From the NCBI GenBank assembly GCA_901420285.1, contig CABDVE010000001.1, forward strand, positions 248,001 through 312,000: 64,000 nucleotides of DNA, given 5' to 3'. The stretch comes from Stutzerimonas stutzeri (GTDB lineage: Bacteria; Pseudomonadota; Gammaproteobacteria; Enterobacterales; Pasteurellaceae). The notes under the pieces are model-generated. The model was not told the DNA's origin and did not search any database. It worked only from the letters and a program-made list of their open reading frames with translations. The position numbers and the translations under genes are program-made. This document shows, piece by piece, positions 18,577 to 30,206 of this stretch. The stretch's first letter is position 1. Each line of letters begins with the position of its first letter.

Positions 18577-21500
18577 TTATTTGAAATTTACTCTCGCATT
18601 CCTAAACACCCGCATCCAAGCTCCATCTTCTCCCCACTCTTCCGGATGCCATGAGTTGCTCACGGTGCGGAAGACGCGTTCCGGGTGTGGCATCATGATG
18701 GTGACGCGGCCGTTGGTGTTGGAAAGGGCGGTGATGCCGAGGGCGGAACCGTTCGGATTCGCCGGATACACTTCTGTCGGGTTGAGGTTGTTGTCGATGT
18801 ATTGCGCCACAATCAAGTTTTGTGATTGAAGTGCGGTCAGATCTGCAGGCGTTTTGAATTCCACTCTGCCCTCACCGTGGGAAACGGCAATTGGCATGTG
18901 GGAGCCTGCCATGCCTTGGAACCACAGGGAGTTGCTTTCATTAATACAAACCAAAGCGGCGCGGGCTTCGAAACGTTCAGATTTATTGCGCACGAAACGC
19001 GGCCAATTTTCTGTGCCCGGGATGATTTCCGCCAAGGTGGAAAGCATTTGGCAGCCGTTACAAATGCCAAGTGCAAGCGTGTCTTCACGTTCAAAGAATT
19101 GGCTGAATTGATCCCGTAAGTGCGGGTTAAATAAAATGGATTTCGCCCAACCACCACCGGCGCCGAGCACGTCGCCATAAGAGAAGCCGCCGCACGCCAC
19201 CAATGCGTTGAAGTTTTGCAAGTCATAACGGCGATTGTGCAAGTCGCTCATGTGAACGTCGATAGCCTCAAAACCGGCACGGTCAAATGCTGCCGCCATT
19301 TCAACATGACTGTTGACGCCTTGTTCACGCAACACCGCTACTTTCGGGCGTTTACCGGTCGCAATATAAGGCGCTGCAATGTCTTCGCTCGGGTCGTAGG
19401 TTAAATCGGCGGAAAAGCCTTTGTCCTGCGGATTTTTCTTCGCCGCAAATTCTTGGTCGGCACATTCCGGGTTGTCGCGTAAGCGTTGCATTTGATGAGT
19501 CAATTCCGCCCAAATGCCACGCAATTCGGAGCGTTTTTCACTGAGCAACACTTTGTTGCCGCGGGTGATTTCGATTTCGTCGTTTTCAGTCACAGCGCCC
19601 AATTCTTTCACTAAGTGCAACACGTTGTGTTTGGCGAAGACATCGCGCACGAGACTCAAATCGCTGTCGCGCACTTGAATCACCGCACCCAATTCTTCGT
19701 TAAATAACACCGCTAAATCGTTGTCGCCCAAGGCGCTGATATCCACAGCCACGCCACAATGGCCGGCAAATGCCATTTCCGCCAAGGTGACGATTAAACC
19801 ACCGTCGGAACGGTCGTGATATGCCAATAATTTTTCTTGTGCTACCAATTCTTGCATGGCGTTAAAGAAATTTTTTAATGTGTCGGCGTTGACCACATCC
19901 GCCGGTTTGTCGCCAAGTTGGGCGTAAACCTGTGCCAATGCGGTGCCGCCCAAGCGGTTGTTGCCCTCGCCTAAATCCACTAACAATAAACGAGATTGCC
20001 CTTTATCGGTGCGTAATTGCGGGGTAACGGTTTTGCGCACGTCTTCCACGCGGGCAAAGGCGCTGATAATCAAAGAAAGCGGTGAGGTCACGCTTTTTTG
20101 CTCGCCATTTTCCTGCCAAGTGGTCTTCATGGACATGGAATCTTTACCCACCGGAATGGTTAAGCCTAATTGCGGGCAAAGCTCTTCGCCTACGGCTTTC
20201 ACCGCAGCGTATAAGCCTGCGTCTTCGCCTTTGTGGCCTGCAGCAGACATCCAGTTGGCAGACAATTTAATGCGTTTAATGTCGCCGATATTCGTGGCGG
20301 CAATGTTGGTTAAGGATTCTGCCACGGCTAAACGGGCGGAAGCCGCAAAGTCTAGCAATGCTACCGGCGTGCGTTCGCCCATGGACATGGCTTCGCCGTA
20401 GTAGCTGTCTAATGTCGCTGTGGTCACCGCGCAGTCTGCCACCGGTACTTGCCACGGACCGACCATTTGATCACGTGCCACCATGCCAGTCACCGTGCGG
20501 TCGCCAATGGTGATTAAGAAGGTTTTTTCCGCTACTGCAGGTAAACGAAGCACGCGGTGTAACGCTTCTTTTAATTGAATTTGGCTTTGTTCAAGCGGTT
20601 CGCCGTTAACGCTTGCCGTTTGCACATCGCGGGTCATTTTCGGGGTTTTGCCGAGCAATACGCCCATCGGTAAATCAATCGGATTGTTGTTGAAATGCTC
20701 GTCATGTAAGGTTAAGTGCTCTTCTTCCGTGGCTTCACCGATCACCGCATAAGGCGCGCGTTCACGACGGCAAAGTTCCTCAAAGTGCGGTAGTTTTTCC
20801 GGATGAATGGCAAGCACATAACGCTCTTGTGATTCGTTACACCAAATTTCCAACGGGCTCATTTCGCGTTCGTCACTTAGGATTTTACGGAGTTCAAATT
20901 TACCGCCACGACCGCCGTCATGCACCAATTCCGGCATGGCATTGGATAAACCGCCCGCGCCCACGTCGTGAATAAAGGCAATTGGGTTGTCATCGCCTAA
21001 CTGCCAGCAACGGTCGATCACTTCTTGGCAGCGACGTTCCATTTCAGGGTTATCCCGTTGTACGGAGGCGAAATCCAAGTTTTCTTTGGATTTACCGGAC
21101 GCCATAGAAGACGCCGCGCCACCGCCCAAGCCGATGTTCATGGCAGGTCCACCAAGCACAACCAGTTTTGCGCCCACCGGAATGTCGCCTTTTTGCACGT
21201 GTTCGGCACGAATGTTGCCGATACCGCCCGCTAACATGATCGGTTTGTGGTAGCCACGCACTTCTTCACCGTTGAAGCTATTCACTTTTTGTTCGTAAGT
21301 ACGGAAATAGCCGAGCAATGCCGGACGACCGAATTCGTTGTTAAATGCAGCACCACCTAAGGGGCCTTCCAGCATAATGTCTAAGGCGGAAGCGATACGG
21401 TTCGGTTTGGCAAGCGGCGCTTCCCAAGGTTGTTCAAAGTTTGGAATGCATAAGTTGGACACAGAGAAGCCCACCAAACCCGCTTTCGGTTTTGCGCCAC

Positions 21501-22470
21501 GACCTGTCGCGCCTTCATCACGGATTTCCCCACCGGAACCGGTTGCCGCGCCGGGGAACGGAGAAATCGCAGTTGGGTGGTTGTGGGTTTCCACCTTCAT
21601 TAAAATGTGGGTATCTTCATTGTGATAACGGTAAATTCCGTCTTGATCCGGGAAGAAACGTCCCGCTTTGGAGCCTTCCATGACTGCTGCGTTGTCTTTA
21701 TATGCAGAAAGCACAAAATCAGGGGTTTTCTCAAAGGTATTTTTGATCATTCTGAACAGGGATTTATCCTGTTTTTTGCCGTCGATAATCCAGTCGGCAT
21801 TAAAAATTTTATGGCGGCAGTGTTCAGAGTTGGCTTGCGCGAACATATATAGTTCAATGTCGTGCGGGTTGCGTCCAAGTGCGGTGAAATTTTCCATCAA
21901 ATAATCGATTTCATCTTCCGCCAATGCCAAGCCCAACTCCACGTTGGCACTTTCTAAAGCACGGCGTCCGCCGTTTAAAATATCCACGGTTTTGAACGGC
22001 TTCGGTTCTTGTTGACGGAACAACACTTCAGCATCGTCAGCCTTGCGTACGACGGTTTCCATCATGCGGTCATGTAAAAGTGCGGTGAGTTTTTCCGTTG
22101 TTTTTTCATCTAACGGTTGTGTCAATTCAAAGTAATACGCCAAACCACGCTCAATACGTTCCACTTCGTTTAAGCCGCAGTTGTGGGCGATGTCGGTGGC
22201 TTTGGACGACCAAGAGGAAATGGTGCCGACCCGCGGAATCACAATAAAACTTTCCCCTTTGGCTTCATGTTCGGCAAGGGTTGGACCGTAATGGAGTAAT
22301 TCTTTGAGCTTAATTTCCTGCTTCTCCGAGAGTACCGCATTGAGTTCTACAAAATGCACGTATTCGGCATATACGGCGTTCACCGGCAGATCATTTTGTC
22401 GAAATTTTTGCATTAAGGCGTTGATACGGAATTCGGAAAGGGCAGGCGAGCCACGGAAAATTTGGAACAT
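18577..22470 (-). CDS. purL: PurL, phosphoribosylformylglycinamidine synthase
   Basis: A 1,297-residue single-chain FGAM synthase, the fourth step of purine synthesis. It holds an N-terminal PurS-like region, a tandem synthase core and a C-terminal glutamine amidotransferase. The last has the nucleophile in [11 protein letters not shown] and the PHPERVFR ending. Length matches E. coli PurL (1,295). The frame stays open to 22755, but that stretch only translates a 27-bp repeat; ATG at 22470 gives the family start [13 protein letters not shown] PurR-type operator overlaps the promoter. CAATGCGGT words lie inside at 19936 and 22334. Confidence 0.97.
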   Translation of the reverse strand: MFQIFRGSPALSEFRINALMQKFRQNDLPVNAVYAEYVHFVELNAVLSEKQEIKLKELLHYGPTLAEHEAKGESFIVIPRVGTISSWSSKATDIAHNCGLNEVERIERGLAYYFELTQPLDEKTTEKLTALLHDRMMETVVRKADDAEVLFRQQEPKPFKTVDILNGGRRALESANVELGLALAEDEIDYLMENFTALGRNPHDIELYMFAQANSEHCRHKIFNADWIIDGKKQDKSLFRMIKNTFEKTPDFVLSAYKDNAAVMEGSKAGRFFPDQDGIYRYHNEDTHILMKVETHNHPTAISPFPGAATGSGGEIRDEGATGRGAKPKAGLVGFSVSNLCIPNFEQPWEAPLAKPNRIASALDIMLEGPLGGAAFNNEFGRPALLGYFRTYEQKVNSFNGEEVRGYHKPIMLAGGIGNIRAEHVQKGDIPVGAKLVVLGGPAMNIGLGGGAASSMASGKSKENLDFASVQRDNPEMERRCQEVIDRCWQLGDDNPIAFIHDVGAGGLSNAMPELVHDGGRGGKFELRKILSDEREMSPLEIWCNESQERYVLAIHPEKLPHFEELCRRERAPYAVIGEATEEEHLTLHDEHFNNNPIDLPMGVLLGKTPKMTRDVQTASVNGEPLEQSQIQLKEALHRVLRLPAVAEKTFLITIGDRTVTGMVARDQMVGPWQVPVADCAVTTATLDSYYGEAMSMGERTPVALLDFAASARLAVAESLTNIAATNIGDIKRIKLSANWMSAAGHKGEDAGLYAAVKAVGEELCPQLGLTIPVGKDSMSMKTTWQENGEQKSVTSPLSLIISAFARVEDVRKTVTPQLRTDKGQSRLLLVDLGEGNNRLGGTALAQVYAQLGDKPADVVNADTLKNFFNAMQELVAQEKLLAYHDRSDGGLIVTLAEMAFAGHCGVAVDISALGDNDLAVLFNEELGAVIQVRDSDLSLVRDVFAKHNVLHLVKELGAVTENDEIEITRGNKVLLSEKRSELRGIWAELTHQMQRLRDNPECADQEFAAKKNPQDKGFSADLTYDPSEDIAAPYIATGKRPKVAVLREQGVNSHVEMAAAFDRAGFEAIDVHMSDLHNRRYDLQNFNALVACGGFSYGDVLGAGGGWAKSILFNPHLRDQFSQFFEREDTLALGICNGCQMLSTLAEIIPGTENWPRFVRNKSERFEARAALVCINESNSLWFQGMAGSHMPIAVSHGEGRVEFKTPADLTALQSQNLIVAQYIDNNLNPTEVYPANPNGSALGITALSNTNGRVTIMMPHPERVFRTVSNSWHPEEWGEDGAWMRVFRNARVNFK

Positions 22471-22513
22471 GAGGATTACCTTTGAGGTTGAATTGAAACA
22501 AAAATTGCGGGCT

Positions 22514-22519
22514 ATTATA
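22514..22519 (-). promoter_or_regulatory. Probable -10 element of purL
   Basis: TATAAT on the minus strand, 44 bases before the purL start. The operator at 22537-22552 overlaps the expected -35 region. Confidence 0.55.
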
Positions 22520-22536
22520 AAGGAAAATTGGGGGAA

Positions 22537-22552
22537 ACGAAAACGTTTGCGC
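22537..22552 (-). promoter_or_regulatory. PurR operator upstream of purL
   Basis: ACGAAAACGTTTGCGC matches the 16-base PurR palindrome (ACGCAAACGTTTGCGT) at 14 positions. It sits next to the -35 region of purL, where PurR with hypoxanthine or guanine would repress. Confidence 0.75.
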
Positions 22553-22598
22553 AAGAGTTGACTTTCGCTTGAGGGCTTTTGTCGGTGCGTTTTTTGTG

Positions 22599-22770
22599 TA
22601 ATGCGATGCTGAATTAGTAAGCCGTCAATGCGGTGCTGAATCAGTAAGTCGTCAATGCGGTGCTGAATCAGTAAATCGTCAATGCGGTGCTGAATCAGTA
22701 AGCCGTCAATGCGGTGCTGAATTAATAAGTCGCCAATGCGGTGCTGAATTAGCAAGCCGTCAATGCGGTG
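22599..22770. repeat. 27-bp tandem repeat containing CAATGCGGTGCT
   Basis: Five complete 27-base units (22621-22755) of the form GCCGTCAATGCGGTGCTGAA plus TCAGTAA. A diverged partial unit precedes them (22599-22620) and a truncated one follows (22756-22770). Units differ at a few positions. The array ends in a hairpin ATGCGGTGAA/TTCACCGCAT followed by T5 on the plus strand. It separates deoD and purL. The frame is open through it but it is not part of PurL. Confidence 0.93.
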
Positions 22771-22805
22771 AAATTCACCGCATTTTTCTTTCTTAAAAAC
22801 GCCAA

Positions 22806-23525
22806 TTACGCGTTTTTATCATCAATTAAAATACTTTCTAATGCGATTTCGATCATTTCATTGAAAGTCAATTGACGCTCTTCGGCACTGGTTTGTTCGT
22901 GCGTACGAATGTGATCCGAAACGGTGCAGATCGTTAATGCGCGTGCGCCAAATTCAGCTGCAACGCCGTAGATGCCCGCCGCTTCCATTTCCACGCCGAG
23001 GATGCCGTATTTTTCCATTACGTCGAACATTTCAACGTCCGGCGTGTAAAATAAATCGGCGGAAAATAAATTACCCACTTTGACCGGAATACCTTCTTGT
23101 TTAGCCGCTTCAACCGCCGCACTGGTCAAACCGAAATCGGCGATAGCGGCGAAGTCGTTATCCTTAAAACGAATGCGGTTCACTTTGGAGTCGGTACAAG
23201 CTCCTAAACCGATAATCACATCACGCACCTTGACGTCCATTTTCACGGCGCCACAAGAACCGACACGAATGATCTTTTTCACGCCATATTCGGTAATTAA
23301 TTCTTTCGCGTAGATGGAGCAAGACGGAATGCCCATGCCATGTCCCATTACGGAAATTTTACGGCCTTTATAAGTGCCGGTAAAACCAAGCATATTGCGC
23401 ACATTGGTCACTTCTTTGACGTCTTGCAAAAATGTTTCGGCGATATATTTAGCGCGTAGCGGATCGCCCGGCATCAGCACCGCATCGGCAAATGCACCTT
23501 CGGGTGCGTTAATGTGTGGAGTCAT
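22806..23525 (-). CDS. deoD: Purine nucleoside phosphorylase DeoD
   Basis: A 239-residue hexameric phosphorylase that splits purine (deoxy)nucleosides with phosphate. [20 protein letters not shown] begins it, with [11 protein letters not shown] and [16 protein letters not shown] following; the active-site Asp lies in [11 protein letters not shown]. Length equals the E. coli enzyme (239). It follows nupC on the same strand with a hairpin in the 91-base gap, so the pair imports and breaks down nucleosides. The same pair is adjacent in H. influenzae as I recall. Confidence 0.97.
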   Translation of the reverse strand: MTPHINAPEGAFADAVLMPGDPLRAKYIAETFLQDVKEVTNVRNMLGFTGTYKGRKISVMGHGMGIPSCSIYAKELITEYGVKKIIRVGSCGAVKMDVKVRDVIIGLGACTDSKVNRIRFKDNDFAAIADFGLTSAAVEAAKQEGIPVKVGNLFSADLFYTPDVEMFDVMEKYGILGVEMEAAGIYGVAAEFGARALTICTVSDHIRTHEQTSAEERQLTFNEMIEIALESILIDDKNA

Positions 23526-23560
23526 GCTATTACCTCTTTTTTGACTAAATTAAAATAAAG

Positions 23561-23588
23561 GCACCACGTATATCCGTGGTCGTGGTGC
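23561..23588. terminator. Hairpin between nupC and deoD
   Basis: Arms GCACCACG (23561-23568) and CGTGGTGC (23581-23588). On the minus strand it is followed by CTTTATTTT. It may attenuate or partly end the nupC transcript before deoD. Confidence 0.55.
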
Positions 23589-23616
23589 AAAAAACTTTCG
23601 GAAAATCGTTCGTACT

Positions 23617-24867
23617 TTATAGTGCCGTGCCACTTAACCCAATAAAAAGACCTGCAATAGTAGCGCTCATTAAGTTAGCCAGCGTACCGGCAACGACTGC
23701 TCTCAAACCTAAGCGTGCGATGTCGCCACGACGATTCGGAGCAATTCCGCTCAAACCGCCGATTAAAATAGCGATAGAACTGAAATTAGCGAAACCACAC
23801 AGGGCGAAAGTGATAATCGCTTTGGTTTTTTCGCTTAATACCACAGCCGCATCCGGTTGTAAGTATTTGGCAAATTCAAGATAGCCTACGAATTCATTCA
23901 CTGCGAGTTTCATCCCAATCATTTCGCCGGCAATACCGGATTCTTGCCAAGATACGCCGATTAAGTACGCAAGCGGTTTAAAGATCCAACCAAAGATGGA
24001 TTGTAAGGTTAACTCGCCGTAACCAAACCAACCTCCGATACCGCCTAAAATGCCGTTAATCAACGCGATTAACGCCACGAATGCGATCAACATCGCGCCG
24101 ACGTTTAGAGCCAATTGCATACCCGCACTGGCGCCGCCTGCCATGGCTTCTAACAGGTTAGACGGTTTCTCGTCGTCGGTGATTTCAGGTTGAATATCGT
24201 TAAATTTTTCGGTTTGCGGATAAAGAATTTTTGCAAACAACAAACCCGCCGGCGCCGCCATGAATGATGCGGCGATTAAGTAAGTCAGCGAAACGCCCAT
24301 CCCCGCGTAGCCCGCCATTACAGAACCCGCGATGGATGCGGTGCCACCGGCCATAATGGCGAACAGTTCGGATTCGGTCATCCGGCTGATATAGGGTTTT
24401 ACCACTAACGGCGCTTCGGTTTGCCCAACAAAAATGTTTGCCGCAGCAGACATAGATTCCGTTTTGGAAGTACCCAATACTTTTTGCAATGCGCCGCCGA
24501 TGATTTTAATCACGACTTGCATAATGCCTAAGTAGTAAAGTACGGAAATCAATCCGGAGAAAAAGACAATGATTGGCAACACTTTTACGGCAAAAATAAA
24601 GCCGGTCGGTTTGCTTGGATCGGCTAAGCCACCAAATACAAAGTTAATCCCTTCGTTACCGTAGGCAATCACATTAGCCACTGCATCGGCAGTCGCGCCT
24701 AAGGCGTTTTTACCTGCCGGTACATATAAAATAAGGGCCGCAAATCCGATTTGAATTGCAAGAGCCCCTATCACTGTTCGCCAGTTGATTGCGCGACGAT
24801 TGTGAGAAAATAAAATTGCGATGGCGAGTAATACCACCATACCCAGAATGCCCATTAAAACATCCAT
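23617..24867 (-). CDS. nupC: NupC-family nucleoside:cation symporter
   Basis: A 416-residue concentrative nucleoside transporter. Eight to ten hydrophobic segments surround the family motifs [20 protein letters not shown] (about residue 80) and [15 protein letters not shown] (about residue 146), which form the nucleoside and cation sites. It imports nucleosides for the phosphorylase encoded next. It is the first gene of nupC-deoD. Confidence 0.93.
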   Translation of the reverse strand: MDVLMGILGMVVLLAIAILFSHNRRAINWRTVIGALAIQIGFAALILYVPAGKNALGATADAVANVIAYGNEGINFVFGGLADPSKPTGFIFAVKVLPIIVFFSGLISVLYYLGIMQVVIKIIGGALQKVLGTSKTESMSAAANIFVGQTEAPLVVKPYISRMTESELFAIMAGGTASIAGSVMAGYAGMGVSLTYLIAASFMAAPAGLLFAKILYPQTEKFNDIQPEITDDEKPSNLLEAMAGGASAGMQLALNVGAMLIAFVALIALINGILGGIGGWFGYGELTLQSIFGWIFKPLAYLIGVSWQESGIAGEMIGMKLAVNEFVGYLEFAKYLQPDAAVVLSEKTKAIITFALCGFANFSSIAILIGGLSGIAPNRRGDIARLGLRAVVAGTLANLMSATIAGLFIGLSGTAL

Positions 24868-25057
24868 ACATACCTCGGCTCATTGAATTAAAAATGGCGT
24901 CATTCTACCGTTTTTTGCCAAACTATGTGAACTTTTTCGGGAAAATAACGCCAATTTCGAATGAATTGGAATTGCTCAATATATAAACGCACACCGCATT
25001 TTTTCGTATGAACCAACTAGGTAATTTTTTTACGTTGAAGAAAGGGAGCAATTACCA

Positions 25058-25690
25058 CTAAGGCGAAAGGCGTTCTCGGATCCATTCGCTATTTTCTAAG
25101 CGATAACGAATGCGATCATGCAAACGGCTTGGACGACCTTGCCAAAACTCGACCGCATCGGGCACCACTAAATAGCCGCCCCAATGCGGTGGTCGTGGGA
25201 CATTCAGAGGATGCTTGGCCGCCATTAATGCGGCTCTGGCGAGCAATGATTGATAACCGGAAATAACCGCACTTTGTTCGCTCGCCCAAGCGCCGATGCG
25301 ACTGGAATATGGACGACTGGCAAAATATTCGTCCGATTGTGCGGCAGGAATTTTCACCGCTTTGCCTTCAATACGTACTTGACGTTCCAATTCGGGCCAA
25401 AAGAAAGTCAATGCAACGAACGGATTACATTCGATAGCGCGTCCTTTGCGACCGTGATAATTGGTGAAAAATACGAAACCTTGTTCGTTTACTTCTTTTA
25501 ACAATACAATGCGGCCGCTTGGTCTGCCGTTTTCATCTACCGTCGCCACATTCACTGCGGTCGGTTCGTTTACTTGACCGGTTATCGCTTCATTCAGCCA
25601 AAGCTCAAATTGTTTAATTGGGTTCTCATGACAATCGTGCTGGGATAACACACGTTTACGGTATTCTTCGCGAATATTATGTAAATCCAT
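25058..25690 (-). CDS. pdxH: Pyridoxine/pyridoxamine 5'-phosphate oxidase
   Basis: A 210-residue FMN enzyme that makes pyridoxal 5'-phosphate, the last step of vitamin B6 salvage. Family segments include [20 protein letters not shown] (FMN binding) and the C-terminal [11 protein letters not shown] and WIRERLSP. Length is near the E. coli enzyme (218). A CAATGCGGT word in the coding region (25182) is read in a frame giving PPHWGG. It lies downstream of hisIE on the same strand, about 80 bases away, but is not part of the his pathway. Confidence 0.96.
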   Translation of the reverse strand: MDLHNIREEYRKRVLSQHDCHENPIKQFELWLNEAITGQVNEPTAVNVATVDENGRPSGRIVLLKEVNEQGFVFFTNYHGRKGRAIECNPFVALTFFWPELERQVRIEGKAVKIPAAQSDEYFASRPYSSRIGAWASEQSAVISGYQSLLARAALMAAKHPLNVPRPPHWGGYLVVPDAVEFWQGRPSRLHDRIRYRLENSEWIRERLSP

Positions 25691-25768
25691 CTGGTTTCCT
25701 TTATTGCTATAAGTTCACTCTTTTAACAAGCATTTCGCGTTTTACTAAAAAGGACGAAAATATCAATA

Positions 25769-26416
25769 TTATTTATTCGCCCCTTCCTGATGCAACCCGA
25801 TCCCTTGATGGCGCTCTTGTAACTTAGCAATAATATCGCACCAACGTAGTTCTTGATTATGTAATAGCACAGTTAAGTGATAAACCAAATCCGCTGCTTC
25901 GGAAATGATTTCTGCCTTGTCACGGGTTACTGCGGCAATGGCCGTTTCCACGCCCTCTTCACCAACTTTTTGAGCGATTTTGTTGATGCCTTTAGCATGT
26001 AGAGTTGCTGTGTATGAGCTTGTAGGCGCAGCGTTTTTCTTCTCGGCAAGATGCTGCTCTAATTTAGCGAACCACGTCCAGTTTCCAACCGCTTCTCGCT
26101 CAAATCGATGGAAACAGCTTTTTTCCCCCGTATGGCACGTTGCTCCTATGGGATTCGCCAAAATCAATAAGGTGTCCTGATCGCAATCCAAGCTCATATC
26201 CACCACGTTTAAAAAATTGCCCGAGGTTTCCCCTTTCGTCCACAGACGGTTTTTCGTACGGGAAAAAAACGTCACTCTTTTCTCCGCTAAGGTTTTCTCC
26301 AACGCCTCCGGATTCATATACCCTAGCATCAGCACTTCACAAGTGGTAGCATCCTGCACGATAACAGGGAGGAGGTTATTGATTTTTTGCCAGTTGATGT
26401 TTTGTGTGTTTAGCAT
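25769..26416 (-). CDS. hisI: HisIE, phosphoribosyl-AMP cyclohydrolase / phosphoribosyl-ATP pyrophosphatase
   Basis: A 215-residue bifunctional enzyme for steps 2 and 3 of histidine synthesis. The N-terminal HisI domain has SLDCDQDTLLI and the zinc-site HTGEKSCFHR. The C-terminal HisE domain has KVGEEGVETAIAAV and SEAADLVYHLTVLL. It is the last his gene, but 376 bases separate it from hisF and a strong hairpin lies in that gap. It may therefore need its own promoter or readthrough. Confidence 0.95.
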   Translation of the reverse strand: MLNTQNINWQKINNLLPVIVQDATTCEVLMLGYMNPEALEKTLAEKRVTFFSRTKNRLWTKGETSGNFLNVVDMSLDCDQDTLLILANPIGATCHTGEKSCFHRFEREAVGNWTWFAKLEQHLAEKKNAAPTSSYTATLHAKGINKIAQKVGEEGVETAIAAVTRDKAEIISEAADLVYHLTVLLHNQELRWCDIIAKLQERHQGIGLHQEGANK

Positions 26417-26437
26417 CGTTTTTCCTCAAAATTTAGT

Positions 26438-26551
26438 CTAAAAAAAGGTTACAAAGAAATTACGATAGCCCCAAATTTCCTCATAATGCTTAATCGTATT
26501 TTCTGCTGTTATATCGTGATCGTAATTTGTCGTTTTTGCGCCTTTTTTCAT
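26438..26551 (-). CDS. Possible small protein upstream of hisIE
   Basis: A 37-codon frame starting MKKGAKTTNYDHDITAENTI and ending in TAG 21 bases before hisIE. A GAAGAG stretch lies six bases upstream of the ATG. I do not recognise the sequence. It could be a real small protein, the truncated 5' end of a lost gene, or chance. It occupies part of the unusual hisF-hisIE gap. Confidence 0.4.
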   Translation of the reverse strand: MKKGAKTTNYDHDITAENTIKHYEEIWGYRNFFVTFF

Positions 26552-26655
26552 AACTTACTCTTCTGCTTATTTCAGCACGCGTTAGAATTCGTGCGCCATC
26601 ATTTTATAAAAAATACCAAAATTATGCCGCTGTTGCACAAAACTGAAATGAACTC

Positions 26656-26703
26656 ATAAAATAGCACCGCATTGAGGCGCCCTCCAATGCGGTGCTATTT
26701 TAT
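26656..26703. terminator. AGCACCGCATTGAGG repeat hairpin between hisF and hisIE
   Basis: Arms of about 22 bases at 26656-26677 and 26681-26703 with a very short loop and A/T flanks on both sides. It looks like a bidirectional terminator inserted within the his transcript. Confidence 0.85.
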
Positions 26704-26792
26704 GACTCCGATTCATACTTCATTCAGATGGCTTTATATATTTGCTACATGATACTGAAAAATACTTTCAAAAACGACCGCACTTTTTTGTA

Positions 26793-28315
<1,523 letters not shown>

Positions 28316-28321
28316 TCAGTT

Positions 28322-28342
28322 CCCCTCTTTAGCAAAGAGGGG
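28322..28342. other. Perfect hairpin between hisH and hisA
   Basis: CCCCTCTTT and AAAGAGGGG around a three-base loop. There is no T run, so it is more likely an RNA stability or processing structure than a terminator. Confidence 0.7.
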
Positions 28343-28369
28343 GATCGTGCGTTATTTTAGATCTGTAGT

Positions 28370-28966
28370 CTATTTCACCTTCTCCACAAAATTCCTCAAC
28401 AATAACGCGCCGTTTTTACCCGAGCGTTCCGGATGGAACTGTACACCGTAGAAATTTTTGTTAGCGATGGCGGCGGAAAAGTCCACGCCGTAACAGCTTG
28501 TCGCAATGGTGTTTTCATTGGGTTGCACGGCGTAGCTGTGTACAAAGTAAAAATGGCTGTCCTGTTCAATGCCGGTAAACAGCGGATGGTCTGGCATGTA
28601 ATGCACTTTATTCCAGCCCATGTGAGGCAACGGCAAGCCGCTGTCAGGGATGAGATCCGTCTGACCGTTCATTAAACCGAGCGTCGCCACATTGCCTTCG
28701 GTGGAAAATTCAGTCATCAGCTGCATACCCAAGCAAATACCGAGCATCGGTTGGGTGGCACTACGAATGCAATCAATCAGGTTACGTTCTGCCAAATTCC
28801 GCATCGCCGCCATTGCCGTGCCCACACCGGGCAGCAGCAATTTATCGGCAGATTGGATTTTGCGAATATCTCGCGTAATTTCGGTGCGATAACCTAAGCG
28901 GTCAAAAGCAAATTTGACGGAGGAGAGATTAGCGCAGCCGGTGTCGATAATAGTAATATTCTGCAT
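28370..28966 (-). CDS. hisH: HisH, glutaminase subunit of imidazole glycerol phosphate synthase
   Basis: A 198-residue class I glutamine amidotransferase that supplies ammonia to HisF. The nucleophile is in LGICLGMQLM (about residue 77), the catalytic His-Glu in FHPERSGKNG. It begins the second his block (hisH-A-F). Upstream lies an A+T-rich 136-base gap to a divergent small gene rather than hisB, so this half must have its own promoter. Confidence 0.97.
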   Translation of the reverse strand: MQNITIIDTGCANLSSVKFAFDRLGYRTEITRDIRKIQSADKLLLPGVGTAMAAMRNLAERNLIDCIRSATQPMLGICLGMQLMTEFSTEGNVATLGLMNGQTDLIPDSGLPLPHMGWNKVHYMPDHPLFTGIEQDSHFYFVHSYAVQPNENTIATSCYGVDFSAAIANKNFYGVQFHPERSGKNGALLLRNFVEKVK

Positions 28967-29102
28967 AATTTCCTTTTTATAAAATTAATTATTGTGAATA
29001 CTTGAATTTATTGTATCTGTCTATATTTATACATCTAAGTATATAACTTTTGTTATATATGATACATGTAGTAACCTTACTAAATTTTAGAGGAGATGCA
29101 TT

Positions 29103-29264
29103 ATGAAATATTATCCTGGAGAATCAGTACCTCAATCAGGTATCTATGGACAATATTCTGCAAGTGGCTTAAAAGAAAATGAAGTAACCTGTGTAAAAGG
29201 CGAACCATTTCCACCTACCCCACGCCCTAATATGTATTACCAATTAGTGAGAGCAACTCGTTAG
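29103..29264 (+). CDS. Small YjzC-like protein
   Basis: A 53-residue protein: MKYYPGESVPQSGIYGQYSA opens it, then KGEPFPPTPRPNMYYQLVRA. A good ribosome site (AGGAG, 29091-29095) lies seven bases before the ATG and a clear terminator follows. The pattern PGE-x-VP-x-SGIY, a KG-x-FPP-x-P turn and a Y-x-LV-x-ATR end match what I recall of the small YjzC-type family, which has no known function. It is divergent from hisH and converges on pgdx. Confidence 0.72.
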   Translation: MKYYPGESVPQSGIYGQYSASGLKENEVTCVKGEPFPPTPRPNMYYQLVRATR

Positions 29265-29277
29265 TTGACATAAAATA

Positions 29278-29312
29278 AAAAAACCGAATCTCAAATGAGA
29301 TCCGGTTTTTAA
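29278..29312. terminator. Terminator after the YjzC-like gene and pgdx
   Basis: AAAACCGaATCTC and GAGATcCGGTTTTT arms with one bulge each, with A run before and T run after. It can serve both converging genes. Confidence 0.85.
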
Positions 29313-29354
29313 TCATACAAATCCTAAATAAATAACGCTAAATCACTTTCCTGA

Positions 29355-30086
29355 TTACGCAAAATATTTTTCTAAATCGTCGCTACCACCAATGTATTCG
29401 CCGCCAATGAAAACTTGTGGCACACTGGTTTTTCCGGTAATCGCACGCACGGAAATGGTGCTTGCATCACGACCTAACACAATTTCTTCAAAAGTAAATC
29501 CTTTTGCTTTTAACAATGCTTTTGCTTTTGCACAGAACGGGCAACCCGGTTTTGTGAACACGGAAACGGACGGTTTGGCTGTCCAACCCGGTTTTAAATA
29601 TTTCATCATCGTATCCGCATCGGAAACTTTAAACGGATCACCAGGCTCTTCCGGTTCAATGAACATTTTTTCAACTACGCCGTTTTTCACTAGCATAGAA
29701 TAACGCCATGAACGTTTGCCAAACCCTAAATCTTCTTTACCAACAAGCATACCCATACCTTCGGTAAATTCGCCGTTACCATCCGGGATAACCGTGATAT
29801 TTTCAGATTCTTGATCGGCTTTCCAAGCGTTCATCACAAAAGTATCGTTTACTGAAACGCAGATAATGTCATCCACGCCGGCCGCTTTAAACTCGCAAGC
29901 CAATTCGTTATAACGCGGTAAATGCGTGGATGAACAAGTCGGCGTAAACGCACCCGGCAATGAGAACACAACAACGGTTTTGTTATCGAACAATTCGCTT
30001 GTCGTCACATCGACCCAAGCATCGCCTTGACGCGTGTGGAATGTAACGTTCGGTACTTTTTTACCGGTCATATCGGTTAAAGCCAT
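29355..30086 (-). CDS. Hybrid peroxiredoxin-glutaredoxin (PGdx)
   Basis: A 243-residue fusion. The N-terminal peroxiredoxin domain (1-160) has the peroxidatic cysteine in [16 protein letters not shown]. The C-terminal glutaredoxin domain (about 170-243) has the [12 protein letters not shown] redox centre. It reduces hydroperoxides with glutathione, as shown for the H. influenzae homologue. It is divergent from oxyR, with an OxyR-type site in the shared 120-base region, so peroxide control is likely. Confidence 0.95.
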   Translation of the reverse strand: MALTDMTGKKVPNVTFHTRQGDAWVDVTTSELFDNKTVVVFSLPGAFTPTCSSTHLPRYNELACEFKAAGVDDIICVSVNDTFVMNAWKADQESENITVIPDGNGEFTEGMGMLVGKEDLGFGKRSWRYSMLVKNGVVEKMFIEPEEPGDPFKVSDADTMMKYLKPGWTAKPSVSVFTKPGCPFCAKAKALLKAKGFTFEEIVLGRDASTISVRAITGKTSVPQVFIGGEYIGGSDDLEKYFA

Positions 30087-30149
30087 ATTTTTCTCCTTAA
30101 TTTGAGGTGAAGTTTTACTTGCGGGCTGGATTATAATGAAACTTGTGAT

Positions 30150-30186
30150 ATAGTTACAATCAATTAATTCTATACTATTGATTGAA
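30150..30186. promoter_or_regulatory. Probable OxyR binding site between pgdx and oxyR
   Basis: The spacing matches the OxyR pattern of four tetramers with seven-base gaps: ATAG, CAAT, ATAC, TGAA compared with ATAG, CTAT, ATAG, CTAT. The first three quarters fit well and the last poorly. It lies between the divergent starts. Confidence 0.5.
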
Positions 30187-30206
30187 TTTTTCTATAAGGA
30201 AACACC

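Noticed and set aside
22471-22755. In-frame 95-residue N-terminal extension of PurL with repeated LIQHRID units
   Set aside because: It is only the 27-bp repeat read as protein; the ATG at 22470 fits the family start and the promoter lies in between.
22599-22770. CRISPR array
   Set aside because: The units abut with no spacers and vary at several positions; no cas genes are present.
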